Positions 24,131-34,587 of a stretch of 64,000 nt of DNA are shown here, piece by piece (position 1 is the stretch's first letter; every line of letters begins with the position of its first letter). The notes below the pieces were generated by a model. The model searched no databases. It had not been told where the DNA came from and saw only the letters and a list, made by a program, of their open reading frames with translations. Location: assembly GCA_947069175.1 (NCBI GenBank), contig CAMTDV010000002.1:11648988-11712987 (forward strand), given 5' to 3'. Origin of the DNA: Scalesia atractyloides. Taxonomy: Eukaryota; Streptophyta; Magnoliopsida; Asterales; Asteraceae. The position numbers were made by a program, and so were the translations under genes.

Positions 24131-24535
24131 ATTGTATGCCAAAATTTTGTGAAATTGAAAAGCTAATGTCACTGTAACACCTCTATATGTTGAGGCCATA
24201 ATTTTCAATTGACCTTGTTTAACCTTCTTAACTATTTTAGTTACAATATATACACACTCAAACTTTATAACTGAAGATCCAAAACCCGAACTCCGGTGGA
24301 TTGAATCCTGTAACAGGGAAGAGACCTGCAAAACAAAGAACAGTTAGGCTTGTCGCAGAGCCACTCTGCGACCATCCTCTGGTGTGAGGATAAGTGTTTA
24401 TTGTAGAGAGAGAAAGTAAGGACGAACGTACAAAAAAACGTACTTTGATTGTACAAAAAAACGTACATGTATATGGAAACGAAATATAAGGAGTTAGAAA
24501 AAATTAAATACTCAAAAGTGAAAATAGAACTTAAT

Positions 24536-24570
<35 letters not shown>

Positions 24571-26505
24571 CATAACTCCTAACAACTAATCGAGTTTCAA
24601 TTAATTTCCACAATGAATATCTCGGAAATTTTTATAAAAAAGACAACATTAAACAATTACAATTTAGCAAGCGTCAAACCACCAACACTAGTACTCGTGG
24701 TGTTGCAGTTTAGTAGTGAGTACCATCCGCTCCCACTCAAAATGATTTTGTTTGGGAGGGAGTGTAGCCACTTTAATTTCATTGAAGAAGAAGAAGAACA
24801 TGAGCACCCATAGAATGATAGACGCCTCATGTTTATGGTTGCTAACTCAATGATTCTGAATAAATATGCATATTTGATATGGGACATTCTTGATCAAAGT
24901 TGCTTGATATAGTTATAACTTACAATACATTCACCATGTGTGTTAATGTTGTAATGAAGTTTGAAAACTTAACCGTCTTAGTATTTAGATGTTGGCATTT
25001 GAATCTTGGGTGCAACATGTTAATGTTTCGTATTTGATTCGATCTGCTGAGTGAAGCTTTCAGCTTGTATAATCGACTTAAGCAAACCCATATATCTTTG
25101 ATTGACTAGAGCATATTTGATTTTATGACTAGCAAGTGTTTTACTGTTAAATTATATATGTGTATAACAGGGACCTACCAATTATTTCTCAGTATATGTA
25201 ATTATATAAAAAAAAATCGAATGATATGTAATTAGATAAGTAGTGTGTATTTAACAAAATTCACAATGCTAAAAATTCAAGTAAAATAATATGTTTTCAA
25301 CTTAAATAATCATTACCAAAATATAAAATTAGGTCATTAAATTTTATGGGCTAGCAAAGAGTGGCTGGAAACACTGCTGCTGGGTAGAGACGCTGTTGGG
25401 CCGCACCAAAATGTAAGAAGTCTAATTACTAGGACTAGAGTTATGTAATTAAATTCGTTTTTTGCAACAGCTATATGTAATATTTTGGCATGTGTTGTGA
25501 TGATGCCACTTTAGATGTGGCATTAGGCAACTGGTTAACATTGAAGAAATTTATTTTGTGCATTCAAGGCTATGCTTTTTACAATTGCAGGAATACTATT
25601 ATGCGCGGTTAGCGATAAAACTTATGATGTGGTACTTATGTTAGTTACACAACATGACTGATGTTTTTATTTCTAACTGATCAAACATATTAATTTATGT
25701 TATTTCCAATAGCTAGTAATAGATTACACATGTATTCTTTTTCCCTCTAGGCCAAATGATTTGGTTTTATCTTTTACGGGTTAAATGGGTATGTATTTCG
25801 CCAAACGGCTCAAGCGCGCATGTTTTAGGGTGTGTGTGGTTTCGAGATTTTGAGCAATAATTCAATCTTGTCTTAACAGCTTTATATAGATTTGTTCGTT
25901 CTTTTACCTAAAAGTTCTTGAAATTTACATAAACTCTACATTACTCTAATGTTTGTCCATTACTCCATTGCCAACTTGAACTTTGAAGTTTGGCTTGTTC
26001 GATTTGCCAAACATAACACCACTTGATCCTCTCAGGCTTTGTATCAGTCATCCTTATTATGTATATCACTTCTGTTTTCTTCAATTGTTTAATTTTTTGG
26101 TTGCTGGTGTTTTAAATTGTAAGATAAAAACCTATAATAAGCATTGGTATTTCACTCATATTTACAGTTATCAAATAGAACTCCTAGTAATACAAGGAAT
26201 GATGATACATGCAAACCATTTGATTTTGACCCTTCAAATATTAACTTAATAATCCTTTTCATACACACCTGTTCTATCACACTGATTGCTTCAGGCTCAT
26301 CTAACCAGTTCTTTAGATTCTAAAATACTGAACTATGTGTGTGTGCTCAAGAACCAACCAAGCCATAGATGGATCAATACCAACTATATACAAATGATCA
26401 CAACTAAGTAAACACAGAACCCATAATCTAACACCAAAACATTGTACAAAATTAAATACATCAATATGTAACAACACAGCCCAACACTTGGTTGATCGAT
26501 CACAT
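24131..26505. other. Intergenic DNA downstream of EXO70B
   Basis: No gene is recognised. A (TA)n tract lies at about 24539-24567. The stretch 24270-24440 (CCGGTGGATTGAATCCTGTA, then GTCGCAGAGCCACTCTGCGA with a self-complementary core) looks like a repeat or LTR fragment but cannot be assigned. The 3' UTR of EXO70B presumably occupies the last few hundred bases. Confidence 0.45.
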
Positions 26506-28377
26506 TCACTTTCGGCCATTCCCAGCCACTGCTGTTGCCTGAAACAAACCGTCAATTCGAGCCTCAACGTCTTCTATGGTGAACTTCACATGTTTATCTG
26601 CATACTTCCCAATATCTTGAAGATTATGAAACCTCCCAAGAAAGTTTCTGTAAGCCGGAAGCAAAGTCCCAGCTACCAAAATCTTCAATTCTTCTCGCAA
26701 TTGTTCATCAAATATAACCCATGTGGATTGATTTCTGCAAATCTCGATAAACTGCGAGTTGAATAGCTTGAGCTTATCTTTCAAAGCTTTCGAAGCAAGA
26801 TTTGACGAAGAGCTACTGTTATTATTGTCGAGCTTCAACGTGTTGAGAATCTTATGCCATGAGCTTCTTTGATAATTTACATAATGCTGTCTTACTTGTG
26901 ATGTTTGTTTTCGGATCCAGTCATCTCCTAGAAGAGAACCTAATTCGTCGTCTTTAACCTTCTTTACGATGTATCTACCATTGTTCATCATGAACACAGA
27001 CGACAACGCAGGGTCTCTATATGCCTTCGATTTCGATTCCAAATTGCTTTGTAAAACTTCCATAATCCACGCGATTTGAACAGATAATGAACTCGAAGTT
27101 GACGATTGTTCAACATAGTCGTCAAACACTTGTTTCAAAGTCGTTCGAGAACAAGCAGCCCGAAGGTAATTCATGACATAACGAGTAATCGGATGAAGAC
27201 CGCCTCCAGGGACCGCGGCTTTAACCGGATCACGCTGGATTAAGTTTTTTAACTCAACAAAAATGCCTCTAATCGATTCACCTAATCTATTCCAAACTCC
27301 AGCTGCTTCATTTTTCAAAAACAAACAGTAATGACCGGAAAACAACACCTCAAACTCCGGCAACAACGCCTTCACCGCTTCATACACGTCAAGTATCTTA
27401 AACAACCTCTCCGGCGCTCTACTCCCCATAGCAATCCCATTAGCAAAATTCAAAAGCTCCGTAACCGAGACCCTACACGTGTCCATAAACGACAGATCGG
27501 CTGCAGCCGCAGCCGCAGAGGTGGAGTAACCAAACACACGATCACATAACCGTTGCTCGCTAGGGTAAATCACTCTAACCGCCATATTAACCGCTTTAAT
27601 CCACTTCTCAATCTCAATATCATTATCATCGTCTACTAACGGTTTATTAACATTTTGTAACCCTAGAAACCCTAACCTCGAAAGACTTTCTTCTATAAAA
27701 TCTCTCCGGCAGTTACTGTACGCTAACGAACACTCCTTACCGTAACCTGCCGTCACCATCCGGTTTGAGATCTGGTGCAGATCGTTGATCGTACTTGACG
27801 GAAGTGAGTCGATCGTGACGTTGTAATCCGTCACCGGATGCGCTACCGGAACGTTAAACTCATCAGATCCGTCATCAAATCTGTTATCTTCATCGGAATC
27901 TGAATCTAAACAACCGCCGCCGTCTCCTCCGGCGACATCACCGGAAAAGTCAAATTCAACGCCACCACGTTGAATCAACCGCTTAAACTCCTCTTCAAGC
28001 CGAAACATACACTGTTGAAGCAAATCCTCAGCTCGATCTAGAACAGAAACCGCCGAATCATCAGCCGTTACAGAACCTTCACGAATCACTGCAATCAAGT
28101 CATCAACAACGGCGAGAAACAACGAGGCGTCGCCGGAGTTTGACCAGATAGGTTCGTCAACGGTTAAGTAACGAGAAACTCTACGGTCTATGGTTTTTAG
28201 GGTCTGGTCAAGTGTTTCGGTGACGGAAAGAGTTCCGGTGAGTTTTTCTCTGAATCTGTTGTCGAAATTGGAGAAGATGTAGAGGATGTCGTCGGTGAGA
28301 GCGTTGTCGGTGTGGCCTAGGGTTTTGGCGATGTGACGGGCGACGGCGATGAGCTTTTCTTCGGGGTTTTCAGACAT
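26506..28377 (-). CDS. EXO70B: Exocyst complex subunit EXO70, B-type
   Basis: This is a single uninterrupted frame of 623 residues, about the normal length for a plant EXO70. EXO70 binds PI(4,5)P2 and tethers secretory vesicles to the plasma membrane as part of the octameric exocyst; EXO70B members are linked to autophagy-related transport and immunity. The N-terminus has EEKLIAVARHIAKTLGH, characteristic of the EXO70B group. A serine/aspartate-rich acidic linker (residues about 150-170) follows, then the helical-rod EXO70 domain (about 230-610). The C-terminus has YRNFLGRFHNLQDIGKYADK and FTIEDVEARIDGLFQ, the lipid-binding end conserved in the family. Absence of introns fits B-type EXO70s. 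The start at 28377 is the first ATG of the frame and gives the expected N-terminus. A SINE sits about 245 bp upstream. The B subgroup is inferred from motifs. Confidence 0.93.
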   Translation of the reverse strand: MSENPEEKLIAVARHIAKTLGHTDNALTDDILYIFSNFDNRFREKLTGTLSVTETLDQTLKTIDRRVSRYLTVDEPIWSNSGDASLFLAVVDDLIAVIREGSVTADDSAVSVLDRAEDLLQQCMFRLEEEFKRLIQRGGVEFDFSGDVAGGDGGGCLDSDSDEDNRFDDGSDEFNVPVAHPVTDYNVTIDSLPSSTINDLHQISNRMVTAGYGKECSLAYSNCRRDFIEESLSRLGFLGLQNVNKPLVDDDNDIEIEKWIKAVNMAVRVIYPSEQRLCDRVFGYSTSAAAAAADLSFMDTCRVSVTELLNFANGIAMGSRAPERLFKILDVYEAVKALLPEFEVLFSGHYCLFLKNEAAGVWNRLGESIRGIFVELKNLIQRDPVKAAVPGGGLHPITRYVMNYLRAACSRTTLKQVFDDYVEQSSTSSSLSVQIAWIMEVLQSNLESKSKAYRDPALSSVFMMNNGRYIVKKVKDDELGSLLGDDWIRKQTSQVRQHYVNYQRSSWHKILNTLKLDNNNSSSSSNLASKALKDKLKLFNSQFIEICRNQSTWVIFDEQLREELKILVAGTLLPAYRNFLGRFHNLQDIGKYADKHVKFTIEDVEARIDGLFQATAVAGNGRK

Positions 28378-28622
28378 GATTGTGGTGGTTTGGAGATATT
28401 TAGGGCATGAAATGCGGAAGGTGTGTGATTAGAGTGTGATGATATGGTCAAATTGAGATTTGTTTTTGTAGTTGTGGAGATTAAGGGGAAACGCGGTTTA
28501 AGAACAGTGAAGGATTTGGTGTGGGGGCTGGTGATGATGAGGCGGCGGTGTAGGGAAGGAAGGAGGGAGGAAGCACACCGAATAGACCTGAAAAGTGAAA
28601 ACCTAATAAACTATGAGTTTAG

Positions 28623-28851
28623 TTCATGGCTTTACAGTCCAGTTGCCAAGTTGAGGCTGAATTAAAACTTTGTATCAATAGTTTTCGGTTTTGATTCTTA
28701 TAAATTGGGTTTTTTCAAGTTTACTTTTAAATTTGTGTATAGCTGTTATGTCTAGTGGACATGAATATATGGATATAATCCAGTGGCTTTGATGGTGCCA
28801 TGATGATACTCCAATGGTCCGTTAGTGATCTAAAATTTACGTTTCAAAAAA
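28623..28851 (+). mobile_element. SINE-like retroposon upstream of EXO70B
   Basis: A perfect 15-bp direct repeat AAACTATGAGTTTAG (28608-28622 and 28852-28866) brackets a segment ending in an A run. The inner part contains GGTGCCATGATGATACTCCA and GGTCCGTTAGTGATC, similar to GGTGGCACGATGATACTACA and GGTCTGTCAATGATC at 34118-34152. It lies 245-475 bp upstream of the EXO70B start codon, within probable promoter DNA. Confidence 0.75.
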
Positions 28852-29000
28852 AAACTATGAGTTTAGGTTCTTCGTTTTGTTTTTATTTTTTAACGACGAA
28901 CACAAAACCTTAAAATCATGTTGATAGTTTACTTTTTTTCTTACTTTGTGTAACTCGAACTCGAATATGGGTATCCAGTATCTACTAATGTTTAATTCAG

Positions 29001-29074
29001 AACGATAGATAGAAGATTAGCATGGCATCTAGGCAAGGATGACATACACAAATCGATAAATGGTCTAAATTTTT
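29001..29074 (+). pseudogene. U6 snRNA fragment, 5'-truncated
   Basis: The segment matches the 3' three-quarters of U6: AACGATA, AGAAGATTAGCATGGC, GGCAAGGATGACA, then AAATCGATAAATGGTC and a T run. The CCCCTGC block is altered to ATCTA, and other changes make it non-functional. A SINE follows directly. Confidence 0.85.
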
Positions 29075-29365
29075 GCGAACGAGATGGTAGTGGAGTGGTA
29101 AGAAAGAGACCTGGTGTTTCAAGTGACCCAAGTTCGATTTATGCCCCCTTCCATTAGTTTCGGCGGTTCCTGGTGATGATGGGAGAATAGACGAGTAGGT
29201 GGCGATCGCTAGTTCGATACTTAAACTGAGCGCGTTTTACCTCACCGGAGTGTCATGCCTTCGTGAGAATGTTAACAGGCTTCGATCCTAGGTGAGGTTT
29301 TCCCCAGTTCGAGGGCGAGCATATCCCAATGTGATGAATTTCGCCAACAATCCATTTGAAAAATT
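29075..29365 (+). mobile_element. tRNA-derived SINE fused to the U6 fragment
   Basis: An A box-like ATGGTAGTGGAGTGGTAAG starts at 29084 and a B box-like AAGTTCGATTT lies at 29130-29140. The body has GAGTAGGTGGCG, TAGTTCGATACTT and TTTTACCTCACCGG, shared with the SINE at 30625-30920. The 3' end is uncertain (about 29350-29385); no TSD was found. Confidence 0.7.
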
Positions 29366-29386
29366 TGTCAGTCATTCAAAAAACCT

Positions 29387-29475
29387 TAGAATAACTATTC
29401 ACTACAGATATACTTATATTTAGAATAACTATTCACTACAGATATACTTATATTTAGAATAACTATTCACTGCGT
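29387..29475 (+). repeat. 34-bp tandem repeat, 2.6 copies
   Basis: TAGAATAACTATTCACTACA begins at 29387, 29421 and 29455; the first two copies are identical over the unit. Confidence 0.9.
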
Positions 29476-30608
29476 GTATTCTCATAGAGAACACAAGAGT
29501 GAAAGATCAGAAACTATTTAAGATAAGTTGTTTAAGATGAGGATGTATGTGAAATGTTGTGTGAAACAGGTTAAGTGTGTTGATTTAATATTATGAATGT
29601 ATACGGGTCAGGTTATTTATACGATACGGAAGAATTATATAGTACTTAAGATTAGTTTATTAAAAGTTTGAATCAAGTCTAAGCCTAAATCAGAGTTTGT
29701 TTGATAAACAAAACTTGAGTAGGCTCGTAAAGTTTTGTTTTTTGTGTTAAGGTTGACTAAACTTGTTTGTTGAATACATGGTATTAATTTTTAACTTTGT
29801 AACTATTAAGTTCTGATAATTTGTCCTTGATGAACTCCCATCATTTTCGACATGGGAACCCATCGCCACTACCATGACATGGACAACAAACATTGACTCA
29901 ACTCCATATGTAAAATTTGAGTAAATTCTATATCGGTTAAGTCATGTTATGTAACACCCTCGTCGTGGATAATCAAATGCGGAATTCATAACTAGCGTGA
30001 GCTTTTACAAGTGTTGACACCGACAACACCCAATCTTGAATTCTCACCATCTATCTTCCATGTCTGGATCCACCTCCGTTGATGATGTGGCTAATAGACT
30101 TGATTGTAATATAAGAAGGTGAAGATCAGTTATAACTTACAAAAAGAATGATATTTTTAACAAAATAATAATAAGTTAACTTTCCTTGATTGATTAATTA
30201 TAATATCTTGATAAGTTGTTTACGTTATATGATAAGTTACAAAACTTGTATTACAACTTGGTAAGTTTGAGAGTTTATAGAATTAAATGTAATTGTATAT
30301 TGGTTGATTTATCCTATTTTATATTTCTAAAACAAACCAAATGAAATAATGTAATGAAACCAAGTAATTTTTAAAGATCGGCTTTTATTTCTTTATTGCT
30401 ATATTCATAAAGTTAAAGTACGACGGTGCCTTTAAGAAACAAGGTGCCAAAGCAGTCTAATTTGAAAATCCAATCAATAGAAAACACTTTATTAAAACAA
30501 TATATAAATTTAATATCAAATTATAACAATTTAAACAAACTTCGATATTTTATTTTATTTTATATACTTACGAAGGTTTTTATATTTTCTTGTAGTAGCA
30601 TCAATGAT
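29476..30608. other. Intergenic DNA
   Basis: No gene is recognised. At about 29951 a string TGTAACACCCTCG resembles the start of plant LTRs, but no matching end was found. Confidence 0.4.
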
Positions 30609-30624
30609 TTCTCTAAGATACTAA

Positions 30625-31022
30625 CTTTTTTAACGGCAAGGAATGACTTGCCAACCACCGTGACACCGGACGTTGTGGCTAAGGTCGACTACTCGATCGT
30701 CGTCAGCCCCTTGGCTCTCCCCAAATGCGTGGAAACCTGCCCGAAGGCACGACAATGGAATAATCGGTAAAACCTCGCCTCCTATCCAAGTCGAACCGGC
30801 GCCACCTGTATTCGCTATTCACCTGGATGCCGCAGAAAATAATGAAGAGAGTGGGAATCGGACCTGGGTCACAAGGAACACCAATTTTTCCCCAACCACT
30901 CCACCACTACCTCATTGGCAAAATTTTGGACCATTTCTCGATTTGTGCGTGTCATCCTTGCGCAGGGGTTATGTTAATCTTCTTTGTGTCGTTCCAATTT
31001 TATCAGATGTCCCCGAAGAGAC
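30625..31022 (-). mobile_element. U6 snRNA-SINE chimeric retroposon
   Basis: On the minus strand the unit begins with an almost full-length U6 copy (31022 to about 30921) and continues without a gap into a tRNA-derived SINE ending in an A run (30626-30631 as Ts on plus). A perfect 16-bp TSD TTCTCTAAGATACTAA flanks the whole unit (30609-30624 and 31023-31038), showing that U6 and SINE were inserted as one cDNA. The A box region GGTAGTGGTGGAGTGGTTGG and B box GGTCCGATTCCC are well preserved. LINE-type machinery presumably integrated it (inference from A tail and TSD). Confidence 0.92.
30921..31022 (-). pseudogene. U6 snRNA copy inside the chimera
   Basis: The 5' stem-loop is present as GTCTCTTCGGGGACATC. 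GATAAAATTGGAACGA, an AGAAGATTA block and CCCCTGCGCAAGGATGACACG follow, then AAATCGAGAAATGGTCCAAA. Changes from the plant consensus are mainly C-to-T or G-to-A (for example ATAACC for ATGGCC), consistent with decay of methylated DNA. No upstream sequence element or TATA box is seen 5' of it; the TSD abuts base 1, as expected of a retrocopy. Confidence 0.9.
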
Positions 31023-33392
31023 TTCTCTAAGATACTAATATATTAGTTTAACATATGAACTTGAAATTTTCAAAAATAATTTGTTAACTACGTGAAAAAT
31101 GAAAAGGAAAATCACACCATATATAATCTTGAATTACTTTAAGATTTGGAGTTACAAGTTACACTTATAGTGTAGTGTGTGTGATGAGGACGTGAACTAT
31201 TAGATGTCACATGTTTGAGAATTGAGCGGTTGCTTTGGTAACAAATAACTCATTCAACATAAATAAAAAATTCAAAGATAATGTAAGTAAAGGAGTTTTT
31301 AAACCCTCATCTCATAAATAAGAATTTAAAAAAGGTTATTAGTAACTAATGTTTTCCACTTGATTAAAATAAAAATATAAAGTGAAAGTATTATGACGAA
31401 ACAACTTTAAAGTTACCGAAACGTGATACATAAAGTTGGTGCAACCAACATTTGAATAAGGTTTTGTAACATATACTACTTGAACAAATGTTTATGTTTA
31501 TATTTCCATTTTGTAAATAAAACAATCAATTCTAAAAGTATTTATATCATGTCATATTATACTCTTGATTACTAAAGTGCATGTTTCTAAAAATGTATAC
31601 ACTTTATGATCAACTGGACTTTTATAAAAAAAATATCTATAGTCAGTGGATACTACAACATGTATTACTTATATAGTATTTACTACTTATTTTACATCCT
31701 TATTTGCATTATTTACAAATGTTCTGAAAATTGAATCAGTAATCAAATATGCCGCTCTACATTTCAACTTTTTTTAAGGTTTGAATTAAAGTGTATAAGA
31801 ATTAGTAATCAAATATGCCGCTCTACATTTCAGTAATCAAGTATGCCGCGAAAATTGAATTATTCGTGAATGTCTGAAGGTTTAGCATACATTGTCTTAA
31901 CCGGGTATGTGCTAAAGAGTCCCCTTGCACAATGGATCCCCAATTTAAACTCCTCAATGAGAAACCTTATCACCAGATTCGAACTTGAGACCTAGAAGGG
32001 AAAACTCACCCAGACACACCAAAGATGAAACTTAAATACCCCTGACCATCACTAGAGGACTAGTGATGGTTAATATCATAACTATATATTAATATAAAAT
32101 TGGCATTTCAGATAAATATTCGATTAAATGATAAGCGTAAAATAATAATTAAAGAAATAATCTTTTCTCATGTGATTTTATCAGTAAGAGAAAGTTGATT
32201 AAGTTCTTTTTGTTTACCAATGAGATGATGGTCTATTAGCAAAAATAAAGCTTTTAAACACCTTAGGAGAGAGAGGTTTTGAGTTCAAGTTTCATAGACA
32301 AATTTATAGTTCAAAACAAAACTTCTTTTATCTTTTACTTATATTCATGATTCTTCTGGTAACTTCAATGCTTGAACTTTTGTAGTTTCTATCATTTCTT
32401 GTTTTCCTTGAAATACTTTCGGTTCCCATCCTAGCACGCACTCAGTTCTCATACCATCTTATTTTTAACTTCTTGTTGAGTTCTATATCAATATATAGAT
32501 GTTTTGCTGTTAAAAAAAAAACCTATTGCTCCAAGAATCAAAAAGTCGACCACATAAGTACCCGATTCACTTTTTCAAGTCTATATGGTCTTTGTCTAAG
32601 AATGGGGATAGAAGGTTCATATGGTTTTCACGAACTCATACGGTTCAAAATAAGATAGGTTATTGTAATTGACCGAACCGATAATCTCACTAGTTCTCAC
32701 AATTAGTCAAGGTTGAAAATGACTGTTGATTTCAGATTTAAAAAATGTTAGAAGTAATAATTACCATTGATTAACCTTTTGTATCATGATACTTAGTTTC
32801 CAACATTTTAATATTACGTCTTTCACTTAAAAATAAGATATACTAAACTCCCCTCTTTATTTTCTTTTTTAATGACTTGCTCTCGCATGACAAATAACAA
32901 ATAGATAATGAAACTAAACATAATTGAAGTAAGTATGTTAGATGATCTCCAATGGATTATCTCGTAGATAATTTATCCTTTATCAATTTGTAAAAATTGT
33001 CTCCCTCACATATTCACTTTTCATTTGTACTTTAGTTATTTGATATTTTTTTACTCTTTAATGTTCATAGTTTTCATCTTTTATATTTTTATTACAAACA
33101 TTTTCTATTTTTAACTCCAACACACTTGTTCAACTTTGGTTACTGTACTTTACATTCTTTAAAATTTGTCATTTTCCGATTCGTTCTAAACTTTGCGAGT
33201 TAACACACTGCAACACGTGCGTGTGGTCAACGTTTTACGAATGGTTTAACGGCGCCGTCAAAACTTGCGAGTTCTAAGCCGACTTAGTTATTCTTTTGTA
33301 TTTTTTTCGGTCAAATATTTGCGAGTTAACACGACGTAACGTGTGTGCGTGATTCGTCATTTTTACGTTTTCCTTTTGTTCGACTTAACAGT

Positions 33393-33424
33393 CCCGTCAC
33401 ATAGCACGGGTCCTAAATACTAAT
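33393..33424 (+). mobile_element. Helitron-like 3' terminus
   Basis: The hairpin CCCGT...ACGGG (33393-33410) is followed 9 bases later by CTAAT, fitting the Helitron pattern of a stem-loop near a CTRR end before T. Upstream, TTGCGAGTTAACAC is repeated at 33196 and 33319. Confidence 0.5.
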
Positions 33425-34562
33425 TATATTTTATACTGGACAGTTGAGAGTTGAGTGTAAATTTATTAATATTAAAGCATTATAGGAAATTGTTGGGAAA
33501 GTGGCTTATTGGAAAGTAACCAACCAAGCCAATGTTTTTTGTTTTCTATTAAAAATTTTAATGTTTTTAAATAGATTTTCAAAGTACTTATTCACATATT
33601 ATAAGTTTTAGATTAAAGGTCAATATCAATAAACCTAATTGGTTATGTATTAAAATCACGGGACGAATAAAACTTTGATCGGGTCACAACAACCTTTAAT
33701 TGTTTTAGCATGAATATTTTAATATGACATCATATAACTCACAATCTATTAAGGTTTACAAGTTTTACTTTCTACGAGCTAATACGATATGAATTTTCAT
33801 GTATTTTCAGAAAATGAATAAACTCGTAAGAAAATTCATACGAAGAACAAACTCACAAGGAGATAAAACATGACATTTTATGAATTATTTGTAATTTAAA
33901 CCTTCGAGGTGTCTAATACTTAGCTGTCGATGCCTTTTAATGGAACATCCACTATGGTTCGCTAGAAAAAAAAATATGATAGATTGGTTTAAGAGGGTGA
34001 AAATGTGAAATATTTTGGAAGCAAAAATTGATTTTATATCAGTAATTGTGTTTTTTTTTTCGCCCATGACTTTATAGTCTAGTGACATCTTAAGGGTGAT
34101 CGGGTGGTTCCGCTGGTGGCACGATGATACTACACTGGTCTGTCAATGATCCAAGTTTACTGTTCAATCTGTTTTAACGTCAATGTTACAACTTTTAAAA
34201 TTGTAAGAGACTAAAATAATTTTATAATGATATGTTTCACATAAATTGTAAATGACTAAAATAATTTTATAATGATATGTTTCACATAAATAATTACCCA
34301 ACATAGATGTAACAACTAATAGCCATCCGAATTTGTATGTACTTTTGTTCTCAAACTAACTATTTATGTTACTTAGTTGAAAAAATTTAGAATACGTACT
34401 TCATTCTTACATAACTAGATTACTGGAGTATTAACTCGGGCTTACATTAAGGCCTGATCCTTCTTGGGTGGCCCAGTTACAAAACTGGAAGCGGCTTCAA
34501 AATCCCAAACCATGCTCAAATATGGAAAAATCACTGAATTGTATAATATATATATTTTAAAA

Positions 34563-34587
34563 CTAGAATTTATGCCCGCGCTACGCG
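34563..34587 (-). mobile_element. Helitron-like 3' terminus
   Basis: On minus, the perfect hairpin CGCG-TAG-CGCG is followed by GGCATAAATTCTAG and then T, the canonical Helitron end inserted between A and T. The body would extend rightward; its 5' end was not found. Confidence 0.65.

Noticed and set aside
27331..27549. Plus-strand ORF inside EXO70B
   Set aside because: It is antisense to the EXO70 frame, basic because of complementary codon bias, and has no motif.
29951..30120. LTR starting TGTAACACCCTCG
   Set aside because: Only a start-like string was found; no matching end, TSD or second copy is visible.
31890..32050. Definite SINE on the minus strand
   Set aside because: A B box-like AAGTTCGAATCTGG is present, but no A box at the right distance, A tail or TSD could be fixed, so it is mentioned only as possible.
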